A stretch of DNA of 20,653 bases, from positions 1-20,653 of IMG/VR virus record IMGVR_UViG_3300017727_004754. One strand, written 5' to 3'. This stretch comes from a virus. Numbering within the stretch: the stretch's first letter is position 1; the number at the start of each line of letters is the position of its first letter. Positions 1 to 8,747 of this stretch are shown here, piece by piece. The notes beneath the pieces were generated by a model. The model was not told the origin of the DNA. It searched no databases and saw nothing but the letters and a program-made list of their open reading frames with translations. A program made the position numbers and the translations under genes.

Positions 1-1
1 G

Positions 2-3000
2 AACAAGGTTGCTACGTTGTTCGCTACTGGGTTTGGAGGTTTACAAAGTGCATCGTTTAACTCCCGAGACGTCCTCGATAACGGGGGAGATGCAGGACAA
101 GCCTTAAATGCGGGTATCCTAGGATTCGGGACTACCTTCCTTGTCTCAAACGGTTTTAACAAGATAGGTTTGGGTGGTGTTGAAGACTTCCGACGTCGTG
201 CCGCTTTAGGTGGTAGGATCGCTAAGTCACAGCTCATGCAAAGACTTGTTAATGTCGGTGTCGGTGTAGTCGGAGAAGGCATCGAGGAGTTTGTGGATGA
301 GTTTATTAACGGTCTTCATACCCAGGAATTCACAGGAGCTAGTTCTCAGGAGCTTGCTGTCAACGCTTTTAAAGCCGCTGTTATCGGGGGTGGTTACGGG
401 GGATCTTTTGGTCTGGTTAGGCAAACAGGAGAACTACCCTCTACTAGCGACAGCACCGAGTCAGTTGGTGAGACAACTGATGAAGCTATGGCGGGGATGG
501 AACAGGGTGTAAGAGATTCAAGAAAAGAGTTATCGCAGTCCGTTCAAGATCTTCTTCAAGTAACGAATAGCCGTATTGCTACTCTTGAGAGTAAAGAAGA
601 GCTTAATGAGGCTGAGCTGACAGAGCTTGAAGATCTCCAAGAGCAGAAAAAAGATCTACTAGACCCTAATCGTAATGTTTCTCCTGATGTAGTAAGCGAG
701 TTAGGGAAAGCCTCTGGCTTAACTAAACAAGAGATTGGTGAGTTAAGCGACTCTGAGAACCTGACATTAGAATACGATAGCGTAGAAGAGATCCCTACGG
801 TGATCAGGTCAAACGCTGCGAGCACTACGACCATCACAGTCGATGGGAAAGAAAAAGTTATCGTAAGAATCTCATCTATTGATCTCAAACAAGCGGAAGG
901 GTTTTCTATTACACCTCCGGCTGAGCCGGTTAGTGATAAGCAGGAACCGGTTAGTGATAAGCAGGAAGAAGAGGAGAGTTCTGAAAATGTAGAGAACGAG
1001 AATGTAGTTCCTGTTGATGAGGTCACCCCTTCTTCTACTAAGTTTAGTCCTCCTTCTGAACCTACCATTAGAGATAGGCGTGAAGAACCAGACCTACCTA
1101 TATCAGTTAATAAAAAATCCAAGGCTACTCGACGCGAGATATCCGGTGGAACTAAAGAGTCGGACATTATTGATCCTACCAAGCGTAAGGAAAAGTTTGA
1201 GAATATTGGTTATAAAGACCAAGGGGCTGAGGTCACTGATAGTGTGTCAGACCGTATCCTTAAAGCTTACAAAAAAATAGTGAGTAAAATAGGTGCGGTG
1301 TACGTAATGGGCCGACTTGGAGGACACCTTAACGGCGGTGTGACAATATCCCCCAACCTTGATTCTAATACAACATCCCGTGTTTTAGCTCATGAGCTTG
1401 GTCATGCTACTCACGGAGCATATTCAGAAGAAATAAACGAGTCCTCTGAAATACAAGAGGAGATAGCTAAGATTGAAGAGAACCTGTATCCTGGTCTTAG
1501 AAAGAAAGTTTCTGAATCCGATAACGCTGATGTAAAATTCTTTAACTACCTACTGTCTCCTAACGAAATTATTGCGGAGTTTAATGTTCTTCGTTTCACC
1601 AACCCTAAGCTAGCAAAGAAGATCGCTCCCAAACTGGACGCAGTCCTCAAAAAAGGAGAGTCTAATGCTGATGTGGTAAAGAAGAGAAATTCTACGTCAG
1701 GCTTTACAGGATCACCTATTCCAGTAAACCGATTCTTTACCGTAAACAAAGATGGTGTTGTGGCTAGATCTGATAAAGGTCCTTCAGAATCAACATTACC
1801 AGACTACCGAGAAACTTTAAGAAGAGCCGATAGGGGGCATGTCTTTCTTGTCTCAAGCCGCATCTTAGAACTGGTGAAAGCGGGTAAGCTGAAACAAGCA
1901 GAGGTTATACTTAACAGGCTCAAAAAAAGTATTGAGGAAAGAGGTACACTCTCCCCAAATGCTAGCAGAAGCCTAAAAGAAATAGAAGAGGTTTTGGAAG
2001 AAGCTATGCCTTCCGAGCTTTCGGGAGTTGATCGCAGCTCAGTAAACCCTGACACCTTCGTTAATTTTGTGTATGACGATAACGGCGTGCCAACTGCTCT
2101 GGACATCGAGGGTAACGAACTCTCTCCCGCCGAAGCAGAGAGGAGACTGAAAGTCAAACAGAACGAAGAACAGCTTTCGGATAATCTTCAAGAGCGTCTT
2201 GAGCTTTCTTTAATAGAGAACCCTTCTAACGAAATCAAAGAAGAGATTGAAGAAGCTAAACTAAAAGCTGAAGAGTCTCAGCTCCTTGCCCCTATTGAAG
2301 ATGACCAAGATGTAGACGAGGACGTATCTGAGGATGAAGAAGTAGCTGAGGACCAAGACGAGGATAACACTCCTACCCCTGAGACACCTTTGGTTAATTT
2401 GCCTTACAATGTTCTAAAGGAAAAAGCAGCGTCTATCAATGCTCAGATAAACCTCAACCGGACAATGGGATTTTTCCCAGCTCTCGCTGACACCCGTCCG
2501 ATTGCTTTAAACAGAAGTAAGAAAGACCTCGCTGAATTTATTGAGGAAAATCAAGGGGCTGAGAAAGGTAGGGGCGTCAGCCTTAACAGGACTAAAACTG
2601 ACGTAGCCGAAGAGACTCTCGGTAAAACAGAAGAATCCAAAGAAGAAAAATCAAGCGATACTTCTGTTGATTTAGAACCCTTACGAAAAAGAAACACGGA
2701 TCTTATAGGAGAGGCTACGAATGGGAAGCACTACGGTAAGGGTGGTATTCCGAAAAAGTTTTTCACTGAGGAGCCGACTCAAGATCTTGTGGAAGACCTT
2801 GATACGTGGATTGGTAAAAAGGAAGACGCTTCCATAGAATATGAAAATAAGGCGAACCCAGACCCCAACGTAGAGTCTCATCGTAGAGACGAGATTGAAT
2901 TGGCACTGGCTCTTTCCGAGTCTCTAGGAAACACTCTCGCAAAAGATCCTGGTATCAGTGAGGAGGTAGTGGAAGAGAGTCCAACCACAGAAGAGGAAGC

Positions 3001-6000
3001 TGCGGAGAAAAATCCTGATGGAGACCGGTTGGATGTTCCTTCTTCTAAAATTAGAGAGATGAAAGAAGGGGTATTAGAGGCTCTGGAGGACACTTCATCC
3101 GAGATCATATCAGACTCTGAAAGATCTAGATTCAAATCTCTTATTGAAAAAGCTAACACCGAATCAGATCTGGTTGAAATTCAGAACGAGGTCATAAACA
3201 TTGTAGTTGAGCCTGACTTATCAGAGGAAGGTTCTATCGATGAAAATGAGGATGTTGATGTCGATGCCTTTTTACGAGAAGCTAATGCGTATCAGAAAGA
3301 ACAGTACACAGAACGCTTTATTTCTGGTGAGAATTCCGTAGATATTGTTCGTGATCTCAGAACCAACGGGTCGGCTGATCTACTGACTGATGAAGAGATT
3401 GAAGATCAAGAAGACTCTGACGAAGGAGATGCGCTGGTGTTATACAGCATGATTTTCCCCGATCCCGCCTTAGTGTTAAAAGCTGCTAAAGGGATCTGGA
3501 ACACGACCAAGAAATTCACCGAATTCTCCAAGAGAATGATCGAGGGTTTTGGTAATCGTATCCGACCTATTCTTGGACGATTGTTTGCCGATCTCAAGAA
3601 AAACGATGGGAAGGTCGATAACAGTAAAGTCATAGAACCTGGGAGCGTTGCCAAGCGCCGCAGCATAAAACCAGATGATGATTCTGACGTAGACGCTAAG
3701 TTAGAAGAAGACAAAAAGAACGCAGGACAAGTAGGGTTATCTCCTCTCAATAGCGAAGAAGATATAGAAACTCCAGACACGGCTATCCCTTTGCTTTCTC
3801 GGGAAGATGCTAAGTTACTAGGACAGGACAAACAATCAGTTCTTAATCTTGCAGATGCGGTTACGGGGTCTAAGCCAGTTCGTTCCGTTATGGAGTACAC
3901 GGCGTCTTTGTTTAACCTCCCACTGGGTAATGCTAAGATCATGCTTCAAAACGTGAAGGACTTTCTCCCAAACATAGCTATAACTGCTAACGCATTTTCA
4001 ATGTCCACACTCCCTTCTGAAGCTAAGGTTATGAGGACTTTGCTCGAAGAAAAGTTTCCTGACCTTAAAGTTAAAAAAGATGACAAGGGTAATATTGAGA
4101 TTCTAGGAGTCCTTCGTAAAGACGGGGGACCTACCCCTAAATATTTCTCAGACTTAGCGGAAGAAATACAGAGAGACTTTGAAGCGTTTGACTTTGCCAG
4201 CGATAACGTGCGCGACTTCTTCAGAGAAGTGGTAAAATTTAATCGATGGGCGGTAAAAATGGCTAGCTCAGAAGGGGTCGTTCTTGCAGAAGTTATGAAC
4301 GAAGACGGAACTGGCATAGACATTGGACGTCTATCCGAGTTAATCTACGCTGCAAGAGGAAAAGTAACGCACCGAGATATACTGGACAACCCTCGTAATA
4401 GCAGAGACTACAAAAATCGCATGGCTAAAACTGGAGCCAAGGGTCAGCGTAAGTTTAAGACCGAAGCCGACGGAATTACTGCTGGGTATATTTACCAGGA
4501 CCACCCTTTCGACCGGATGGTCGATCAGATTATTTCTGTTAAGGCTATGGTGTATAACCAGCGTTTGTTTAGTGACAGTGACTTCCGCTCGGTAGCCCTT
4601 CCTTCTAAAAGAACCGTAGTCACAGAAGAGCGAGTAGATCCTATCTCTGGAGAAACTATAGTTAAGAGGAAAAGTATCAAGAAGGGGGACGAGCTTCTCG
4701 AAGATGTGGTTAGGCTCGGACCTCTCTCTATGCGTGCTTCTTCGGCTGACGCCAAACAGATTCAAGACGGCATCGACCGTATTCACTCAAGCAGTTCTCT
4801 TATTACTGGACTTGCTGACCTCGCTTCTATTCCTAGTAAACTTGCCCTCGCGATTGATTTAAGTGCGATGTTCTTGCAGAATCTCTACACACTGTTCACT
4901 AAACCTTTCCGTTGGGCTAAAATAACTGGTCTCTCAGTTTCAAATCTTGCAGGTAAGCCGGAAAGACTTAGAAAAGAAGTAGCTCAGCGTGCTGACTATA
5001 TTAAACTGGCTGTCCAGCACGGAGGTCAATGGGCTACTATTGCTGAAGAATTTATCAGCAACAGAGCAGAAGCTGACGTATTAGAAAGACAGAGAGACGG
5101 CGCTCAAGCAGCAGGACGTGCAGCAGTCCGACCTGTTCAACGTGTGTACACTAAGTTCGGTGAGCTTCAAGGAATTATGCAGTCACTAGCTGCGTCTTAC
5201 ACTTTCGAGTCCGATATCCTTCGTTTAAAAGCAGAAGGTAAGTTTACTACAGAGAACATTGCTTTAGCAGCTAAGTCTGCTGATAATATTCACGGACGAG
5301 AAAACTTAGCCCGATACGGTCTTAACAGCAACCTGGTTACAGCTAGCCGAGGGTTTCTTACAGCAGCCGGTATGTATGTTGGTTTTGCGTCGGTGGTTCT
5401 AGATTTGGCTAGCCCTAATAAACAGATTAGGAAAAATGCTACACGGCGTCTAGGTCTGTTTGCGGTAGGTGTTCATGTATCTTACTTTGCTCTCGCCATT
5501 GCTGCTGAGATGGCTGATGAAGATGAGGATGACGAAAACGCAATCTCTAGAGCTGCCAAAAAAATAGGACGTCGCATGATTCCAGGAGCAAAAGACTACC
5601 TTACAATCGATTACCAAGTTGGCAATGGAACTAAGAAGTTACAGTGGGGAGGATTCTACCGTGGTCTTATGAATGCCGTCGCCGGATCTGCTGCTCAGAA
5701 CTTAGCAGACACCATGGGAATGGAGAATGCAAACATCGATAAAACTACTGTTGATAGAATGGGTAACTTTTTGGGAGGTAAGCTTCGTAGCTCCATGCAC
5801 ATGGCTGATCAGTTAATATCGGGTGAGGATTTCTTTGGTAATCCAGCAACTAAAGTGGAAATACTACGTGCTAACCTGATCCCACTCTCAGCCGGTCCTG
5901 CTGTTGTTGCTGCTACTGATCCAGTTTTAACCTACCTTCACAAGTCCACCGGAATTTCTTTGGTAAATCTAGACCGAATCGCAGTAGAGAAACCTGACCT

Positions 6001-6514
6001 CAAACTAAGCATCTTCGATACCATCTCTAACTTCGTAGGTATCAATGGGTATGTGGAGGGGGAATCAGCTAAGTTTAATCGCGCTCTCGATAAAGAAGCT
6101 AAGTCTCAGTTTAGTAAAAGTTACGACACCCTTACTATGCAAGAAGCTAGAAAAGTAAGGACAGGAGTGAACCAGCAAGGTGTATCGAAACCCAGGTTTA
6201 AGAGAAGCATGGAGCCTATATTTGAGATGAATAGGAGGCGGCTCAAGAGAGATCTAGGTGGTGTTAGATACAACAACCTAAATACTAAGACTATAGATTC
6301 TCTGATAGCAAGGTTCCCGTTTAGTGTCGTCATGAAAAAGAACGAAGAGACAACTAGAGTTCCTTTGAATCTTCAGAATAAGATGCGCGGTGAAATTGTT
6401 GAAGGTCTAAAAAAAGCAATAGACAACGGTATAGCAAACGATGCCCTCCGCCTTAAAGCGAAGGACATCGCGAACGAATCTCGTAAGGCTAACGGCTTAC
6501 CTACTGTTAAATAA
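2..6514 (+). CDS. Giant virion-type polyvalent protein with HExxH metalloprotease motif (5' partial)
   Basis: The reading frame has no stop up to the left edge, so the true start lies outside; a TTG at 17 is no convincing start. Numbering residues from 17, an HELGH motif at 459-463, with a likely third ligand in the downstream NEIIAEF segment (about 515-521), is typical of zinc metallopeptidases found in phage polyvalent proteins. Residues about 160-350 and 700-1150 are very rich in Glu, Asp, Lys and Ser and look like coiled or disordered linkers. Around 1609-1640 the pattern LALAIDLSAMFLQN resembles the polyvalent-protein domain often called LPD38. Two hydrophobic stretches near 1779-1797 and 1812-1833 could span a membrane. 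Known proteins of this build are packaged in the virion and enter the cell with the DNA, where the parts act on host targets; that role is inferred here. The gene ends in an 8-base tail-to-tail overlap with the next gene. The protease motif is clear; the remaining domain calls are tentative. Confidence 0.85.
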   Translation, partial: NKVATLFATGFGGLQSASFNSRDVLDNGGDAGQALNAGILGFGTTFLVSNGFNKIGLGGVEDFRRRAALGGRIAKSQLMQRLVNVGVGVVGEGIEEFVDEFINGLHTQEFTGASSQELAVNAFKAAVIGGGYGGSFGLVRQTGELPSTSDSTESVGETTDEAMAGMEQGVRDSRKELSQSVQDLLQVTNSRIATLESKEELNEAELTELEDLQEQKKDLLDPNRNVSPDVVSELGKASGLTKQEIGELSDSENLTLEYDSVEEIPTVIRSNAASTTTITVDGKEKVIVRISSIDLKQAEGFSITPPAEPVSDKQEPVSDKQEEEESSENVENENVVPVDEVTPSSTKFSPPSEPTIRDRREEPDLPISVNKKSKATRREISGGTKESDIIDPTKRKEKFENIGYKDQGAEVTDSVSDRILKAYKKIVSKIGAVYVMGRLGGHLNGGVTISPNLDSNTTSRVLAHELGHATHGAYSEEINESSEIQEEIAKIEENLYPGLRKKVSESDNADVKFFNYLLSPNEIIAEFNVLRFTNPKLAKKIAPKLDAVLKKGESNADVVKKRNSTSGFTGSPIPVNRFFTVNKDGVVARSDKGPSESTLPDYRETLRRADRGHVFLVSSRILELVKAGKLKQAEVILNRLKKSIEERGTLSPNASRSLKEIEEVLEEAMPSELSGVDRSSVNPDTFVNFVYDDNGVPTALDIEGNELSPAEAERRLKVKQNEEQLSDNLQERLELSLIENPSNEIKEEIEEAKLKAEESQLLAPIEDDQDVDEDVSEDEEVAEDQDEDNTPTPETPLVNLPYNVLKEKAASINAQINLNRTMGFFPALADTRPIALNRSKKDLAEFIEENQGAEKGRGVSLNRTKTDVAEETLGKTEESKEEKSSDTSVDLEPLRKRNTDLIGEATNGKHYGKGGIPKKFFTEEPTQDLVEDLDTWIGKKEDASIEYENKANPDPNVESHRRDEIELALALSESLGNTLAKDPGISEEVVEESPTTEEEAAEKNPDGDRLDVPSSKIREMKEGVLEALEDTSSEIISDSERSRFKSLIEKANTESDLVEIQNEVINIVVEPDLSEEGSIDENEDVDVDAFLREANAYQKEQYTERFISGENSVDIVRDLRTNGSADLLTDEEIEDQEDSDEGDALVLYSMIFPDPALVLKAAKGIWNTTKKFTEFSKRMIEGFGNRIRPILGRLFADLKKNDGKVDNSKVIEPGSVAKRRSIKPDDDSDVDAKLEEDKKNAGQVGLSPLNSEEDIETPDTAIPLLSREDAKLLGQDKQSVLNLADAVTGSKPVRSVMEYTASLFNLPLGNAKIMLQNVKDFLPNIAITANAFSMSTLPSEAKVMRTLLEEKFPDLKVKKDDKGNIEILGVLRKDGGPTPKYFSDLAEEIQRDFEAFDFASDNVRDFFREVVKFNRWAVKMASSEGVVLAEVMNEDGTGIDIGRLSELIYAARGKVTHRDILDNPRNSRDYKNRMAKTGAKGQRKFKTEADGITAGYIYQDHPFDRMVDQIISVKAMVYNQRLFSDSDFRSVALPSKRTVVTEERVDPISGETIVKRKSIKKGDELLEDVVRLGPLSMRASSADAKQIQDGIDRIHSSSSLITGLADLASIPSKLALAIDLSAMFLQNLYTLFTKPFRWAKITGLSVSNLAGKPERLRKEVAQRADYIKLAVQHGGQWATIAEEFISNRAEADVLERQRDGAQAAGRAAVRPVQRVYTKFGELQGIMQSLAASYTFESDILRLKAEGKFTTENIALAAKSADNIHGRENLARYGLNSNLVTASRGFLTAAGMYVGFASVVLDLASPNKQIRKNATRRLGLFAVGVHVSYFALAIAAEMADEDEDDENAISRAAKKIGRRMIPGAKDYLTIDYQVGNGTKKLQWGGFYRGLMNAVAGSAAQNLADTMGMENANIDKTTVDRMGNFLGGKLRSSMHMADQLISGEDFFGNPATKVEILRANLIPLSAGPAVVAATDPVLTYLHKSTGISLVNLDRIAVEKPDLKLSIFDTISNFVGINGYVEGESAKFNRALDKEAKSQFSKSYDTLTMQEARKVRTGVNQQGVSKPRFKRSMEPIFEMNRRRLKRDLGGVRYNNLNTKTIDSLIARFPFSVVMKKNEETTRVPLNLQNKMRGEIVEGLKKAIDNGIANDALRLKAKDIANESRKANGLPTVK
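923..964 (+). repeat. Two tandem 21-bp units inside the giant gene
   Basis: Two adjacent 21-base copies differ at one base (GAG versus GAA) and encode the heptad EPVSDKQ twice, at residues 303-316 of the giant protein. They sit in an acidic linker ahead of the protease domain. The near identity suggests a recent duplication by slippage, in a region that tolerates length change. Confidence 0.85.
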
Positions 6515-6725
6515 ACGCCTCCATTGTCTCGATATCGAGAGAGATATCAACAAGTGCATCGTCTAAGTTTACTTCAGAAGAACCCTCTGATAGCTCTTCG
6601 TCTCTTTTGGATAACTCAGCCGTAGCTGCTGCCAGTATAAAAGCTCCGGCTGTCGTAGCTGGTTCGGCGTATTTTCTCTGGACTCGCAAAAGCCCTGTCG
6701 TGGTCATGTTATTTGGTGTTTTCAT
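6507..6725 (-). CDS. Small hypothetical protein (72 aa) at the end of the replication operon
   Basis: This ATG-initiated frame starts 12 bases after the polymerase stop codon and runs 8 bases into the tail of the convergent giant gene. It is the last frame of the minus-strand operon and fills a stretch that would otherwise be empty, in a genome with almost no gaps. The first half is mildly basic with an alanine-rich patch near residues 26-36 (GAFILAAATAEL). The second half is acidic (many Glu and Asp) and ends in the hydrophobic residues EAFI. No family is recognised and no Shine-Dalgarno sequence is seen, so coupled translation from the polymerase is likely. A second ATG at codon 7 is an alternative start. 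It could be a non-coding tail that is open by chance, but position and packing favour a gene. Confidence 0.5.
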   Translation of the reverse strand: MKTPNNMTTTGLLRVQRKYAEPATTAGAFILAAATAELSKRDEELSEGSSEVNLDDALVDISLDIETMEAFI

Positions 6726-6737
6726 AGAGTGCTAAAA

Positions 6738-8747
6738 TTATCTCGGTATGTCAGTAAGGTCGGCCCAGTTGGGGCCTATCTCCCCGTCCACAAGCACGGG
6801 TACTCTGAGGTCTACGGCTGTCTCCATTACGTGAGACATTTCTCTGAATGCTTCGTCCGACCCTCCTGGGTCTGAGAAGTCTAGTTCATCGTGAACCGTC
6901 ATACGGGGTACTCCCGTCGCATCAAATATCCCGTCCTCCCAACACTTCACCATAGCCGACTTCATCTGATCAGCAGCCGTTCCTTGAATGGTGTAGTTGG
7001 TCGCCTTGTATAGTCCGGCTCGCATGATGTTTAACCCGTATTTCTTAATAGCTATCAAGCGTGGTAGAGGTATAGAATCAGCATCGTATTTACAAGGCTC
7101 CCATTTATCGAACACCACCTTTCGTCCCAGCAAAGTCTCAGAGTAACCCTTCCTACCTGCTCTTCTTGAAAAGTAGTCCATCGTATCAGACACGTAAGGT
7201 AGCGCGTCGTTGTAGGACTGAAGGAGCACCTTGGCTTTCTTGAACGGTATCCCTAGTTGAGCGGCGAGGGATTTGGCTTGAAGACCGTAGACAATACCGA
7301 AGTTAATATTCTTAATAGGTTTACGCCACTTCTTATACTTCTCCTCAGTGCTGATATCCCAACCAGCAATAGGGGCCACTAGATCTAGACACCAGTTGTG
7401 GTAATCAGTTTGGGGGTTGTCGATATACTGCTGTCGAAGACGGTCGCCGGACGACCCAACCGCATAGTGCGCGAAGATCCTGTTCTCGATAGAGGCGTAG
7501 TCATACTTACGCCAGAATGGGTGACCCTCATCCGGCACAAAGCAAGATCGGATCATATGAGCTAAGTTGTTTCTAGATGGAAGGTTCTGTAGGTTGGGAT
7601 TTCTAGAGCTGAAGCGTCCGGTCTTGGCTCCTAACGGATCAAACTCCCCGAATAGTTTACCGTTGATGCTGGACTCAAGAATGTAACCATCTATAAATGT
7701 GGACTTATACTTCTTCAGCTCTTCTATATCAATGATCAGCTTACACAGATTGTGATCCGATTGCTCAAGCACCGAGGCTTTAAGTGATACCTGTCCCGTT
7801 GGAGTACGCTGAGTCTCTATCCCAAGTGAATCAAAGATAGGCCCCATCTCTTTAGGAGAACCTGTCTGCGTTCCCTTACGTCCAGTAATTTTGTCGATTT
7901 TCTTTTGAGCGTTATTAATATTTTTCTCAAACCCTTTACTTGCTTTCTCGGCTGCGTCTATGTCTACCGACACACCGGCCATACGCATCTCGATCAGTAG
8001 AGGTAATAGCTTACACTCCAAATCAAAAGAGGCATCGAGACCGGCCTTGTTTAGTTTCTTGTACTGCTTCTTAGCCAGCTCGATAGGTGCGCGTACGTCT
8101 GACTCAGCATAGAAACCCACAAGGGTAGCCGGTGTTCGGTAGAGGTTCTGCATTGCGTTAGCGCGTAAACTCTTTTTAGAAGACGGCTTTGAACTCTGTC
8201 CGAAAGCTTTCCAACACCAATCATATAGGATGCTCTCGTCCTTACCCCTAATCCCGTACCTACTGCAAGACCCGCCGAGGCTAGCATCCTCGTAGTAGTT
8301 GAGAAGTTTCTCAGCTATACGGGTATCCCACAACTTTCCCTTAACCACGACGTTCTCCTCTCTCAACCATCCCAAATCGTAGATAAGATTGTGTCCTACT
8401 TTAGTCTGACGGCTCCTTGATAGCTGCTTTCTAAGCCAGTTAAAAACTACCTCGGGATCGTGGTTATCCTCACCGTTGCACTCATGCCGTATCGGGTAGT
8501 ACCTCTGCCAACCATCGTCAGTGCCTACTGCTACCCCTATTATATGGCCGACCCCTCGTCCCCAGCCAGCGCCAAACTGTATCAGTCCTGGGTCTTTGGT
8601 CTCGACATCTATGCAGATGGCTTTTGCCCTCGATAGATCGGGGAAGTCAGACCGTCTCTTCCAACCGGTCTTAGGGATCTCCGGTCTTGGGTTAAACTTG
8701 ATCTTCTTCCGTTTACCATCGGACTTTAGATTAAACAGGTCAGGCAT
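6738..8747 (-). CDS. polA: Family A DNA polymerase with 3'-5' proofreading domain
   Basis: This is the replicative polymerase of the phage. The N-terminal DEDDy exonuclease shows ExoI D47-x-E49, ExoII with N120 and D124 (GHNLIYD), and ExoIII with Y213 and D217 (YAESD). The polymerase domain shows motif A DYASIENR at 416-423, motif B R475, K479, F483 and Y487 (NINFGIVYG), and motif C VHDE at 618-621. All catalytic carboxylates are present. At 669 residues it is close to T7 polymerase (704) and lacks the 5'-nuclease domain of bacterial Pol I. F483 aligns with E. coli F762. The ATG overlaps the stop of the upstream clamp-like gene by 8 bases, indicating coupled translation of polymerase and putative processivity factor. 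Family assignment is very secure. Confidence 0.98.
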   Translation of the reverse strand: MPDLFNLKSDGKRKKIKFNPRPEIPKTGWKRRSDFPDLSRAKAICIDVETKDPGLIQFGAGWGRGVGHIIGVAVGTDDGWQRYYPIRHECNGEDNHDPEVVFNWLRKQLSRSRQTKVGHNLIYDLGWLREENVVVKGKLWDTRIAEKLLNYYEDASLGGSCSRYGIRGKDESILYDWCWKAFGQSSKPSSKKSLRANAMQNLYRTPATLVGFYAESDVRAPIELAKKQYKKLNKAGLDASFDLECKLLPLLIEMRMAGVSVDIDAAEKASKGFEKNINNAQKKIDKITGRKGTQTGSPKEMGPIFDSLGIETQRTPTGQVSLKASVLEQSDHNLCKLIIDIEELKKYKSTFIDGYILESSINGKLFGEFDPLGAKTGRFSSRNPNLQNLPSRNNLAHMIRSCFVPDEGHPFWRKYDYASIENRIFAHYAVGSSGDRLRQQYIDNPQTDYHNWCLDLVAPIAGWDISTEEKYKKWRKPIKNINFGIVYGLQAKSLAAQLGIPFKKAKVLLQSYNDALPYVSDTMDYFSRRAGRKGYSETLLGRKVVFDKWEPCKYDADSIPLPRLIAIKKYGLNIMRAGLYKATNYTIQGTAADQMKSAMVKCWEDGIFDATGVPRMTVHDELDFSDPGGSDEAFREMSHVMETAVDLRVPVLVDGEIGPNWADLTDIPR

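Noticed and set aside
556-1182. Long minus-strand frame (208 codons) opposite the giant gene
   Set aside because: Ser/Leu-rich translation is what antisense of acidic codons gives; the plus frame has the coherent protein.
3406-4786. Several long minus-strand frames opposite the giant gene
   Set aside because: Same antisense effect, no recognisable motifs, and fully inside the giant gene.
6527-6540. 14-base perfect palindrome TCTCGATATCGAGA near the convergent junction
   Set aside because: About one such palindrome is expected by chance in 20 kb, there is no T-run, and it lies in coding sequence; not a supported terminator.
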